Shown here: positions 51,945 to 60,166 of the stretch, piece after piece
How the letters are laid out: every line of letters begins with the position of its first letter
How positions within the stretch are numbered: the stretch's first letter is position 1
Source: CAIYRG01 sp963747255
GTDB taxonomy: Bacteria; Pseudomonadota; Alphaproteobacteria; Micropepsales; Micropepsaceae
DNA length: 64,000 nucleotides
Reading direction: 5' to 3'
Assembly: GCA_963747255.1 (NCBI GenBank)
Contig: CAVVEG010000019.1
Coordinates: 1-64,000, forward strand
Translations under genes and position numbers: made by a program
Notes under the pieces: model-generated
Database searches by the model: none
Told to the model about the DNA's origin: nothing
What the model saw: only the letters and a program-made list of their open reading frames with translations

Positions 51945-54401
51945 TCAGCTTCGATTCATGCGTTCAAATATGCGCGCCGGGCTGGCGGGCAGTTGAACAT
52001 CCCTGACGCCGAGCGCATCGGCAATGGCATTGGCGACGCATGCAGGCACGCTCATGCAATTCCCTTCCGCCAAACCTTTGGCGCCGATTGGAGTAAAGGG
52101 CGATGGTGTTTCCATGTGCATGGTGCGGAATTCCGGAATTTCACAAGCCGTTGGAATCAGATAATCCGCGAATGTTGCCGACTGGAAAATCCCGTTCCGG
52201 TCATAAATGAATTCCTCGTAGAGCGCCGCTGCGAGTCCCTGAACAAAAGCACCCCTGATCTGCCCATCGGCGATAAGCGGGTTCAGCAGCCTGCCCGCGT
52301 CGTGCATGGAGTAATAGCGATCGACCCTGATGCTGCAACTCGCCGGGTCGATCTCGACGCCGCACATATCAAAGACAAAACCGTAGGTAAGTGAGGTGTT
52401 GATACGGTCGGAGGTGTCGGGCGGCTGCAGTTCAGGCGGATTCCAGATCGCTGTCTCGCGCAAACCCGCATCGATGTCGTCGGGCAACATCGCCGGTGAC
52501 CAATGGGCCGTTCCCGCGGCACGCCCGAAGGAGATCGCATTATCGGGATTGCTGCGGCTGCGCACCATACCCTCCGCAAACTCGACGTCTTCCGGCAGAA
52601 TATTGAGCTGTTTTGACGCAATGCGCGCCAGTTTTTCGCGAATGCGCACCGCGGCAAAATGCACGGCAACCGCGGCGCCGGGGGAAAACCGGCAGGAGTA
52701 GTTGCCGCTCGCGATCGACCACTGGTCCTTTGCCGTATCGATTTCCAGATTGACGGAGATATTTTCCACTGTCAGGCCCAGCTGTTCGGCCACAATCTGC
52801 GATATGACCGTTTCATGGCCTTGTCCCTGCACCGGCACGTCAGCAGAAACCGAGACAGCGCCAAGCGGATCGACGTTGATGGTCGCCATTGAAATTGCGC
52901 CGTTTTTCGGCCCTGCACGCTCCCGCATTTCCGGTGTCAGCAGGGTCGAGAGATAACCCATATTGGACATTCCAGGTTCGACGACGGCCGCAAATCCGAT
53001 CCCGTAGCGCCGGCCTTCGGCGCGCGCCGAATCCCGCCGGGACTTTAGTTCATCGAGCCTTCCATCACCTGTTATCAGGTTCACGGCGTGTTCGTAGTCA
53101 CCCGAATCGTAAAGGGCGCCGGCCGCTGCGCGATAGGGAAAGGCGTTACCCGGGATCAGATTGCGGCGGATGACGTCAAGCGGATCGAGCTGTAGTTCTT
53201 CGGCAATGCGCTGCATCAACCTTTCCAGGGCCAGATACAGCTGCGGCCCTCCAAAGCCGCGAATGAGCGCGGCCGGTGTCTTGTTTGTCAAAACGATCCG
53301 GTTGGTGATCGCAAGATGCGAAATGGCGTAAGCCCCCGTGCTGGCGCCGTGCATCCGGTATAGCGGGCCCGGCATGGGCGCTCGCAGATATGCGCCGTAA
53401 TCCTCGATTTGCTCCAAGCGCAGGGCGAGCACACGCCCGTCGTTCTTAACGGCTGCCTCCGCGATTGTGATGCGATTGGGACCTGAACTTGCCGCAGTCA
53501 GATGTTCCAGACGGTCCTCGACCCATTTCACCGGCCGGCCGGTGATTCGCGAGACCAGCGACATAAGAACGATATACGGGAATACCGATAATTTTATGCC
53601 GAAGCTGCCCCCGCTATCCGCGGGAGTGCGAAGGCGCAACTTATTGCCGGATACTCTTAGCGCGCGGGCCATTACGGGATGAGCGCTGAACGGACCCTGG
53701 AAATTCGAAAGCACGTCATAACTTCTGTCGCTCGGGCGGTATTCCGCGACGACGACGAAACATTCAAGAGGGGTGAACGAATTCCGCGGATATGCCGTGG
53801 TTAACTTGACCACTGCGTCGGCCTGCGCAAATGCCATTTCCGGATCGCCATAGATGAAATTTCTGGGGCCGATTTCGTTGCCCGGAAGTCCATCGTGCAG
53901 CCGCGGCGCGCCCGCCTTTATCGCTTCCAACGGATCGAGCACCGCAGAAAGCGGTTCGTAGTCGATTTCAACGGCTGTTGCCGCATCTTCGGCAAGATAG
54001 CGATTGGATGCGAGCACCACCGCGACCGGCTCGCCAAAATAGCGCACGCGTTCTGCAGCCAGCGACCACTGCGGCACCGGCTCTTTGACCGCGAGCAGGA
54101 AAGGATCGGACAGGCGGCGAATTTCCTCACCGGTGATCACGGCATGCACACCCGGCATGCGCAGCGCGCGGGTTTTATCGATTCCGCGAATGACGGCATG
54201 TGCGTGTGGTGAGCGCAGCACATGGGCGGACAGTGTTCGCGCGCCGACGGGAACATCGTCGGCAAAACGGCCATTTCCAGTGAGGAGCGCGAAATCCTCC
54301 TTGCGCCGTATGCTCTTTCCCAGAAGCGCAGCGCCCGTCGCTGGATCCGTGCGTGACCTGGCACCAAAATCCGCTGTGAGCGGCGCGCGGCGTACACTCA
54401 T
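51945..54401 (-). CDS. Molybdopterin-binding subunit, xanthine dehydrogenase family (solitary)
   Basis: The 818-residue protein has the CoxL-like start GKSIRRKEDFALLTGNGRFA, the cofactor-binding segments RTPADSGGSFGIKLSVFPYI and ALIRGFGGPQLYLALERLMQ, VQGQGHETVISQIVAEQLGL, and IGAKGLAEGNCMSVPACVAN, whose Glu matches the catalytic position. The start at 54401 is preferred; a longer frame to 54515 would overlap the upstream UbiD gene. As with the copy at 10364, no FAD or 2Fe-2S subunit gene is adjacent. It follows a UbiD-family gene by seven bases. The substrate is probably an aromatic or N-heterocyclic compound. Confidence 0.85.
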   Translation of the reverse strand: MSVRRAPLTADFGARSRTDPATGAALLGKSIRRKEDFALLTGNGRFADDVPVGARTLSAHVLRSPHAHAVIRGIDKTRALRMPGVHAVITGEEIRRLSDPFLLAVKEPVPQWSLAAERVRYFGEPVAVVLASNRYLAEDAATAVEIDYEPLSAVLDPLEAIKAGAPRLHDGLPGNEIGPRNFIYGDPEMAFAQADAVVKLTTAYPRNSFTPLECFVVVAEYRPSDRSYDVLSNFQGPFSAHPVMARALRVSGNKLRLRTPADSGGSFGIKLSVFPYIVLMSLVSRITGRPVKWVEDRLEHLTAASSGPNRITIAEAAVKNDGRVLALRLEQIEDYGAYLRAPMPGPLYRMHGASTGAYAISHLAITNRIVLTNKTPAALIRGFGGPQLYLALERLMQRIAEELQLDPLDVIRRNLIPGNAFPYRAAAGALYDSGDYEHAVNLITGDGRLDELKSRRDSARAEGRRYGIGFAAVVEPGMSNMGYLSTLLTPEMRERAGPKNGAISMATINVDPLGAVSVSADVPVQGQGHETVISQIVAEQLGLTVENISVNLEIDTAKDQWSIASGNYSCRFSPGAAVAVHFAAVRIREKLARIASKQLNILPEDVEFAEGMVRSRSNPDNAISFGRAAGTAHWSPAMLPDDIDAGLRETAIWNPPELQPPDTSDRINTSLTYGFVFDMCGVEIDPASCSIRVDRYYSMHDAGRLLNPLIADGQIRGAFVQGLAAALYEEFIYDRNGIFQSATFADYLIPTACEIPEFRTMHMETPSPFTPIGAKGLAEGNCMSVPACVANAIADALGVRDVQLPASPARIFERMNRS

Positions 54402-54408
54402 GGACTCG

Positions 54409-55938
54409 TCACGTCCTTTTGGGAGGTGCAAGGCCGAGTTCGGGCCAGCGGTCAAGTACGGCTGTCCGGTCGGCATCGGACGGCCAGACAGTTGGCGGGA
54501 AACGTGCCCCGCCAAGGTCGGGATCGGGGTCGTAGTCGAGGTTCATGGTCGCATCAATGAGAACGCAATTCCATTTGCCCGTGCCGAACAATGCCGCGTT
54601 GCGGTCGCGCCGGCGGGTCGAGGGGTCCAAGCCCATTCCAAAGGTGGCCGGCATGATGACAATATCGTTTTCCCCTGCGTTGACGCGATGGGCGATGGCC
54701 CAGTCCACTGCGGCATAGTCATGGATATCGATATCGTCGTCCACGACCGTTACGTGCTTGTATCTGACGTGGCCTGCGGAGCTGCCCCATAACGCATTTG
54801 CGGCCTGCTTTGCCTGGCCCCGGTAACTCTGCTGCATCTGAACGACGACATTGATGCCTGCCTGTACCGGAGGGCACCATACGCCGGTGATGCCAGGAAC
54901 GCCTGCGCGGTCGAGCACATTCCAAGCCGTTGCCGAGCGCATGATTGAACTGCAGATCGCATTTTCGGAATAGCTGCCGGGAAGAGAACCTTCGATCGTT
55001 CCACGCAGGATCGGATCGTTGCGATGGGTTACGCAGGTTACGCGGATGGCCGGTTTAGGCGCGCGATCGCCGGCCACATATCCGGTAAATTCCGCAAAAG
55101 GACCTTCCATCACGTAACTTGCGGGATCGAGGCCAAGCATGCCCTCGATAACGATCTCGGCGCCGGCCGGAACATAAAGATCGGAAGTTTCGCACTTGAC
55201 GAGTTCGACCGGTGCGCCACGAATCGCGCCCATCACGTCATATTCGCTGACTCCCTTCGGCACAGGCTGGCCTGCACAAAAACCCAACGCCTCTTCCCAT
55301 CCGATGACGCAGGCAATCGGCATTTCCTTCGCGCCCTGCTGCTGCCATGCGGTGACATGCTGACCGATATGCTGCGCCCGCCACATCAGAATTGGAATCA
55401 GATTTGGTCCCGCCACCATGCCGCGATAAATTCCGACATTCGTGATGTTGGTAATCGGATCTTTGGTGACAATGCCCGCATAAGTGAGAATGTAACGGCC
55501 GCCATCCACGCGATTCCAAAACGGAACCGGGAATTCGAGAATATCGATGGTTTTTCCGGTGAGGATATTCTCCTTCACCGCCCCGGTGGCTACCAGTTTC
55601 GGCGGGACGCGCTCATTCAACAAAGTGCGCCCGAGTTTGACCAGTTCGCGCGGATGCGTATCGACCGGCATTCCGAGCATCATTGCCACGCGCCGGTAAC
55701 TCGACAGTCCACAGCCAAAGACTTTTCTGCACCTGCTGTCCCGGCGGTTGTAATCCGTGATGTTGCTGAAGAGCAGCGCGGGTCCATCGCCCGCGCCCTG
55801 AGCCAGACGCATCACGGTACCGAGCTCGATGTTCCAATTTACCTCGGCGCCCACTTCCTTGAACTCGCCGGCGGTCTTCAGCGCTGCAATCCAGCCCCGC
55901 AGATCGCCAAACCCGGTGGGCTCCCGTTCCAGCTTCAT
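54409..55938 (-). CDS. UbiD-family decarboxylase
   Basis: 509 residues with canonical UbiD features: TNVGIYRGMVAGPNLIPILM with the active-site Arg, VIGWEEALGFCAGQPVP, and YVMEGPFAEFTGYVAGDRAP, in which both catalytic-site Glu positions are kept. The C-terminal VTVVDDDIDIHDYAAVDWAI contains the acidic stretch typical of decarboxylases outside ubiquinone synthesis. It leads the leftward operon and depends on UbiX (probably the one at 9079). The start follows GAGTGAGGT. Confidence 0.87.
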   Translation of the reverse strand: MKLEREPTGFGDLRGWIAALKTAGEFKEVGAEVNWNIELGTVMRLAQGAGDGPALLFSNITDYNRRDSRCRKVFGCGLSSYRRVAMMLGMPVDTHPRELVKLGRTLLNERVPPKLVATGAVKENILTGKTIDILEFPVPFWNRVDGGRYILTYAGIVTKDPITNITNVGIYRGMVAGPNLIPILMWRAQHIGQHVTAWQQQGAKEMPIACVIGWEEALGFCAGQPVPKGVSEYDVMGAIRGAPVELVKCETSDLYVPAGAEIVIEGMLGLDPASYVMEGPFAEFTGYVAGDRAPKPAIRVTCVTHRNDPILRGTIEGSLPGSYSENAICSSIMRSATAWNVLDRAGVPGITGVWCPPVQAGINVVVQMQQSYRGQAKQAANALWGSSAGHVRYKHVTVVDDDIDIHDYAAVDWAIAHRVNAGENDIVIMPATFGMGLDPSTRRRDRNAALFGTGKWNCVLIDATMNLDYDPDPDLGGARFPPTVWPSDADRTAVLDRWPELGLAPPKRT

Positions 55939-56001
55939 ACCTCACTCCATTCAAGTCTCGCCTGCTCTATCACGGGGGGAAAAAGCTTTCACACTGTTTT
56001 A

Positions 56002-56014
56002 CCGTATGATACGG
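56002..56014. promoter_or_regulatory. Palindrome CCGTAT-g-ATACGG in the divergent promoter of the catabolic island
   Basis: A perfect 6-base inverted repeat around one central base lies in the 138-base gap 55939-56076, 62 bases from the right-hand ATG and 63 bases from the left-hand one. Its GTAT/ATAC core resembles operators of GntR-type regulators. No regulator gene is nearby in the window, so the binding protein is unknown. Confidence 0.5.
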
Positions 56015-56076
56015 AGCCCCGCTAAACCAACGCCGGACAAGAGCTTTTCCGGATGCTTGCCCGAGGAGCGTCTGAG

Positions 56077-57675
56077 ATGGAACGAAGCGCCGCAGTTTTG
56101 GCCACCACCGCAGAATCAACTGCGGCGGGTTCGACAGCGCATCTCCTCGATCTGCGGAGTACGCTTTCCTGGCTGAAGGCGCACGGTGATCTGATCGAGA
56201 GTGAGCGGCAGATCAATCCCGACCTCGAACTGACCGGCTTGCAAAAGCTGATGGACGGCGGCTGTCCGGCACTGTTTTCGAACGTGAAGGGCAAACCAGA
56301 TCACCGCCTGCTGACCAATCTGTTCGGCAATATCGACGTCATGAACCGGATGTTCGGTTGGGTGTCGGACCAGGACCGAACGGTAAAACTGTCGCATGCG
56401 CTAAATCGGCCTCTGCCTCCGCGGGAGATTTCACAGGCCGATGCGGCTTGTCAGGAAGTGATAATTCCCGAGCCGGCCGACGTGAATGAATATCTGGTGC
56501 CGATCCGGCATACCGAACTTGAAAAAGAACTGACCATCGGTTCAGGCATTCGCTGTCTGACCGGGAAGGTTTTCGGTGACGGAACGGATGTCGGCTACAA
56601 CCGGATGAATTTCCGCTGGGGGAATGTCGGAACATTTCAGGTCTCGCCTGGCTCTCATATGTGGCAGGTATTGGGAGATGCGCATCGCAAACGCGAACGT
56701 GTGCCGCTGACGTTCTGCTTCGGTGTACCACCCGCATGCACGCTCCTTGCGGGCGGTGCTTTCGATTACGTCATCCTTCCCTATGGCTGCGATGAATTGG
56801 GCGTAGCCGGAGCGACACAGGGCTTCCCCGTGAGGTTGGTCAGGGCGCGAACGGTAGATGCGATGGCGATTGCCGATTCCGAGATCGTGCTTGAGGGTTA
56901 TGTCGACCCCCGCGATACCAGATACGAGACCGCAGAAGCCGAAGCCGATCAGGTCCAGGGCCGCCACCATTTTCATCCGGAATGGGCGGGGTACATGGGG
57001 AAATCCTACAAAGCGCCCACATTTCATGTCACCGCGGTCACGATGCGTCACCCGGTATCGAAACCCATTGTTTATGCGCTCGGGGCCCATACCCTCGATG
57101 AGCACAATATAGATACTTCGATCCGTGAAGCCGCCATGTTCGAACTGTGCAATCGCATGCAGCCGGGCATTATCCAGGACGTGAATATTCCGTACTGCAT
57201 GACCGATTGGGGCGGCGCGATCATTCAGGTGAAAAAGCGCAACCGTCTGGAAGAAGGCTGGCAGCGGAACTTCATGACCGCGCTTCTGTCGACGTCACAG
57301 GGAATGCGCGTCGTCATAGCGGTCAGCGAAGACACGAATATCTACAGCATGGACGACGTGATGTGGGCGATCACCACCCGCGTGAATCCGCGGACCGACA
57401 TTCTCAATCCGACGCCTGGCGGTCGCGGACAGACCTTTATGCCGGCGGAACGCATGACTGCGGGCGACAGGGAATGGACCGCATCCAACACCAGATATGA
57501 GGGCGGAATGGGTATCGATGCCACGGTACCCTATGGATATGAGAATGATTTCATGCGTCCGCAATATCCGGTGGGAAAGGTCAAACTCGAAGACTTCTTC
57601 AGCAAGGATCAGATCCAGAACGTCAGAGCACGAATGAAGGGCTGGACGGAGTTGCTGGCAAGAACGGGTCATTGA
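56077..57675 (+). CDS. Divergent UbiD-family protein
   Basis: A 532-residue UbiD homologue: N-terminal STLSWLKAHGDLIESERQIN, CFGVPPACTLLAGGAFDYVI, AVSEDTNIYSMDDVMWAITT, and a C-terminal GMGIDATVPYGYENDFMRPQ. The active-site region differs from the canonical form: instead of EGPFxExTGY it has a longer segment with QGRHHFHPEWAGYMGKSYKA, and the YRGQ-type segment is replaced by GYNRMNFRWGNVGTFQVS. Only one of the usual Glu positions can be aligned. The GAGGAGCGTCTGAG site supports the ATG at 56077 rather than 56053. It is six bases from the ligase gene, so the two are one operon. Confidence 0.8.
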   Translation: MERSAAVLATTAESTAAGSTAHLLDLRSTLSWLKAHGDLIESERQINPDLELTGLQKLMDGGCPALFSNVKGKPDHRLLTNLFGNIDVMNRMFGWVSDQDRTVKLSHALNRPLPPREISQADAACQEVIIPEPADVNEYLVPIRHTELEKELTIGSGIRCLTGKVFGDGTDVGYNRMNFRWGNVGTFQVSPGSHMWQVLGDAHRKRERVPLTFCFGVPPACTLLAGGAFDYVILPYGCDELGVAGATQGFPVRLVRARTVDAMAIADSEIVLEGYVDPRDTRYETAEAEADQVQGRHHFHPEWAGYMGKSYKAPTFHVTAVTMRHPVSKPIVYALGAHTLDEHNIDTSIREAAMFELCNRMQPGIIQDVNIPYCMTDWGGAIIQVKKRNRLEEGWQRNFMTALLSTSQGMRVVIAVSEDTNIYSMDDVMWAITTRVNPRTDILNPTPGGRGQTFMPAERMTAGDREWTASNTRYEGGMGIDATVPYGYENDFMRPQYPVGKVKLEDFFSKDQIQNVRARMKGWTELLARTGH

Positions 57676-57681
57676 GGAACG

Positions 57682-59244
57682 ATGCCGGATCCGTTTGGTG
57701 GGCATAAGCTCGCCGTTCCCTTTCGCAGCGTTGGGGAATCACTCGCGCTTTTTCGCCGGCGCGATCCTCGCAAAACCGCGATCACCGATCTGGACCAGAA
57801 TGCCAGCATCGACTTCGAACAGCTCGATTCGGTTACGGCTGACATCGCCGCCGATCTGAGGCGGCGTGGCGTCGCCCGTGGTGACACGGTCGTGTTGCTC
57901 GCAAACGAAGTGATGGAAAAGTTGCTGCTCTGGATTGGAATCTGGCGCGCCGGCGCGGTCGTGTGCCCGATCACAGTCGAACTGCACGAAGCCCATCTCA
58001 CGTTCATAACACGCCTGGTAAAACCGAAGCTGATCCTCGTTCACACAGAGCTGGATGCGACTCCTTTACGGTTCGGCGGCGCAACGGTTTGCCGTTTCGG
58101 ACGCTGGCATCCGGACGCGATCAGCAGCGGTGATTATTTCAACACGCTTCGGCGTGTCGCTGGTGCGGAGGCCGATCACGATTCGAATGCGCCTCAGGAG
58201 GTGGCAGGGATGGTCTGCACGTCAGGCACGACCGACCGGCCCAAGATCGTGGTCTATGATCATGGCTGCTACTGGTTGCAGGGCCTCGACACCATAGACA
58301 TGCTCGGACTCACCGGTAATGACCGGACTCTGGAGTACCGCTCTTTTGGGTGGAATTCCGCGCAAATTCTCAGCCTGCTGCCATTCCTTCAGTTGGGCCC
58401 GACAATGCATATCGCCCGCCGGTTTTCGAACAGCCGGTTTTTTGATTGGGTTCGCGATAACCGCATTACATTCGCGGCCGGAGTTCCGACCGTTCTGAAC
58501 ATGCTTTTGAACCGCCCCGAAGAAGAGCGCCCCAATATTCCTTCACTGAAATTGATGAGTTGCAGTTCCGCGCCGCTTGCACCCGACCAGTGGCTGCGTT
58601 TTGAACAACGCTACGGGATCGAACTGCTGCAGCTTTATGGCATGTCCGAGGCCGGATGGATCTGCGGCAATACGCATTACAAGCATCGCCTGGGAACAGT
58701 TGGGCCGCCTGCCATTCACCAGGAATTTTCCATCGTTAATCAGAGCGGCGATCCCTGCCCGCCCAACATTGAAGGCGAAGTGACGGTTGGAGGTCCACAG
58801 GTTTCCATTGGGCTGTTGCAGGATACCGGATCCATCTCGCCCGTGCGCGGCCACCGGTTCAAGAGTGGTGATTTGGCCATAATGGACGATGACGGTTTCG
58901 TCCGGATTACGGGGCGGACCAAGGACCTGATCATACGCGGCGGCATGAATATTTCGCCGGTCGAGGTTGACGCCGTTCTATTGGCCCATCCGGCACTGGC
59001 GGATGCGGCCGCAGTGGGAGTTCCCGACCCGGTCTATGGTGAGGAAGTGATCGCATTCGTAGTGCTCCGCTGGGGCGTGAGCCAGGACGAGGCGGAGATT
59101 CTGGGTTACTGCGAGAACAAGCTGCCATTACCCAAGCGCCCAAAGCGCATCATGTTTTTGCCTGAATTGCCAAAGAGCGATCGGGGAAAGGTGCTGCGCG
59201 ACCGTCTTCGTGAGCAATATTTGGGTCGAGGCACAGGGGGGTAA
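57682..59244 (+). CDS. AMP-dependent acid-CoA ligase / acyl-CoA synthetase
   Basis: 520 residues of the adenylate-forming superfamily. Motifs: MVCTSGTTDRPKIVVYD (phosphate-binding A3), LLQLYGMSEAGWICGN (A5), HRFKSGDLAIMDDDGFVRIT (A7) and GRTKDLIIRGGMNISPVEVD (A8), with the catalytic Lys in LPKSDRGKVLR near the end. Such enzymes activate carboxylic acids as CoA thioesters. A GAGGAACG ribosome site precedes the start. Coupling with the divergent UbiD protein suggests the two handle the same aromatic or unsaturated acid; which acts first is unknown. Confidence 0.85.
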   Translation: MPDPFGGHKLAVPFRSVGESLALFRRRDPRKTAITDLDQNASIDFEQLDSVTADIAADLRRRGVARGDTVVLLANEVMEKLLLWIGIWRAGAVVCPITVELHEAHLTFITRLVKPKLILVHTELDATPLRFGGATVCRFGRWHPDAISSGDYFNTLRRVAGAEADHDSNAPQEVAGMVCTSGTTDRPKIVVYDHGCYWLQGLDTIDMLGLTGNDRTLEYRSFGWNSAQILSLLPFLQLGPTMHIARRFSNSRFFDWVRDNRITFAAGVPTVLNMLLNRPEEERPNIPSLKLMSCSSAPLAPDQWLRFEQRYGIELLQLYGMSEAGWICGNTHYKHRLGTVGPPAIHQEFSIVNQSGDPCPPNIEGEVTVGGPQVSIGLLQDTGSISPVRGHRFKSGDLAIMDDDGFVRITGRTKDLIIRGGMNISPVEVDAVLLAHPALADAAAVGVPDPVYGEEVIAFVVLRWGVSQDEAEILGYCENKLPLPKRPKRIMFLPELPKSDRGKVLRDRLREQYLGRGTGG

Positions 59245-59345
59245 TCCTAAGTCGGAGCAGGTGGCGCCCGTTTCTTTCGGGGTGGTCAAGGCAACGTGAT
59301 TTTTGGACCTCTTGGGCAATTCGGGCGTTCATCCTATGGTTCGAC

Positions 59346-60128
59346 ATGCCCATATTGCGCGCCCTAACGATCGGTTTGATTCTTGCGGCTCTTGGCCAGT
59401 CCGCTTGGGGAAAGCCATCGGGGGCGACGCACAAATCCCCACCGTCCCATCCCGTTTTACTTGAGCTCTTCACCAGCCAGGGGTGCAGCGATTGCCCGGC
59501 AGCCGATCAATTGGTGACGGAACTCGCCGGACGGAATGATGTGATCGCGCTGTCTCTTCCCATCACCTATTGGGACATTCTGGGTTGGAAGGATACCTTC
59601 GCGACCGATGCAAACACCAAGCGCCAAAAATCCTACGCTACGACGATGAACCGTTCGGCCATCTATACCCCGCAAATGATCATTGACGGGCGTCTTGATG
59701 TGGTTGGAAACCAGCGGGACCGCGTGATGCAGGCCATTGCGACGCGTGTAAGCGCCGTTCCGCGTGAATTCTCGGTGCCGATAGCTCTTCGCAAGATCTC
59801 CAACCGGATCGAGATCGCCATTCCGAAGATCAAAACCGTGCAGAAGAATGCAGCTGCAATTTGGGTAATGCGTACCCTTGACCAGGGTTCGGTTAAAATT
59901 GGCGATGGTGAAAACCGCAATCGCCAGCTCACTTATACGAACGTGGTCCGTGATCTGCAGCGTGCCGGCGAGTGGACCGGCGACGCGATGAAGATCGATA
60001 TCCCGGCGAATCCTGTAAAACTCAAATTTGACGGTGTCGTCGTTATTCTGCAGGCGCAGGACTATGGTCCTGTGCTGGGAGCGGCTGTATTGCGGACATC
60101 CCCAGATCCCCTCCTCGCAAAGCCCTGA
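59346..60128 (+). CDS. Exported DUF1223 thioredoxin-like protein
   Basis: The 260 residues begin with a signal peptide (MPILRALTIGLILAALGQSA, cleavage near AWG-KPS). DUF1223 features follow: LLELFTSQGCSDCPAADQLV with a Cys-x-x-Cys pair, ALSLPITYWDILGWKDTFAT, NRSAIYTPQMIIDGRLDVVG, and a C-terminal beta domain (VVILQAQDYGPVLGAAVLRT). The fold is thioredoxin-like, but its redox partner is unknown. It is probably monocistronic. Confidence 0.83.
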   Translation: MPILRALTIGLILAALGQSAWGKPSGATHKSPPSHPVLLELFTSQGCSDCPAADQLVTELAGRNDVIALSLPITYWDILGWKDTFATDANTKRQKSYATTMNRSAIYTPQMIIDGRLDVVGNQRDRVMQAIATRVSAVPREFSVPIALRKISNRIEIAIPKIKTVQKNAAAIWVMRTLDQGSVKIGDGENRNRQLTYTNVVRDLQRAGEWTGDAMKIDIPANPVKLKFDGVVVILQAQDYGPVLGAAVLRTSPDPLLAKP

Positions 60129-60166
60129 CACTGCTCAATCAGCACCACCGAAGGCGCGACACCGAT

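Noticed and set aside
55024..56025. 333-residue plus-strand open frame
   Set aside because: Antisense to the UbiD-family gene and runs through the divergent promoter region.
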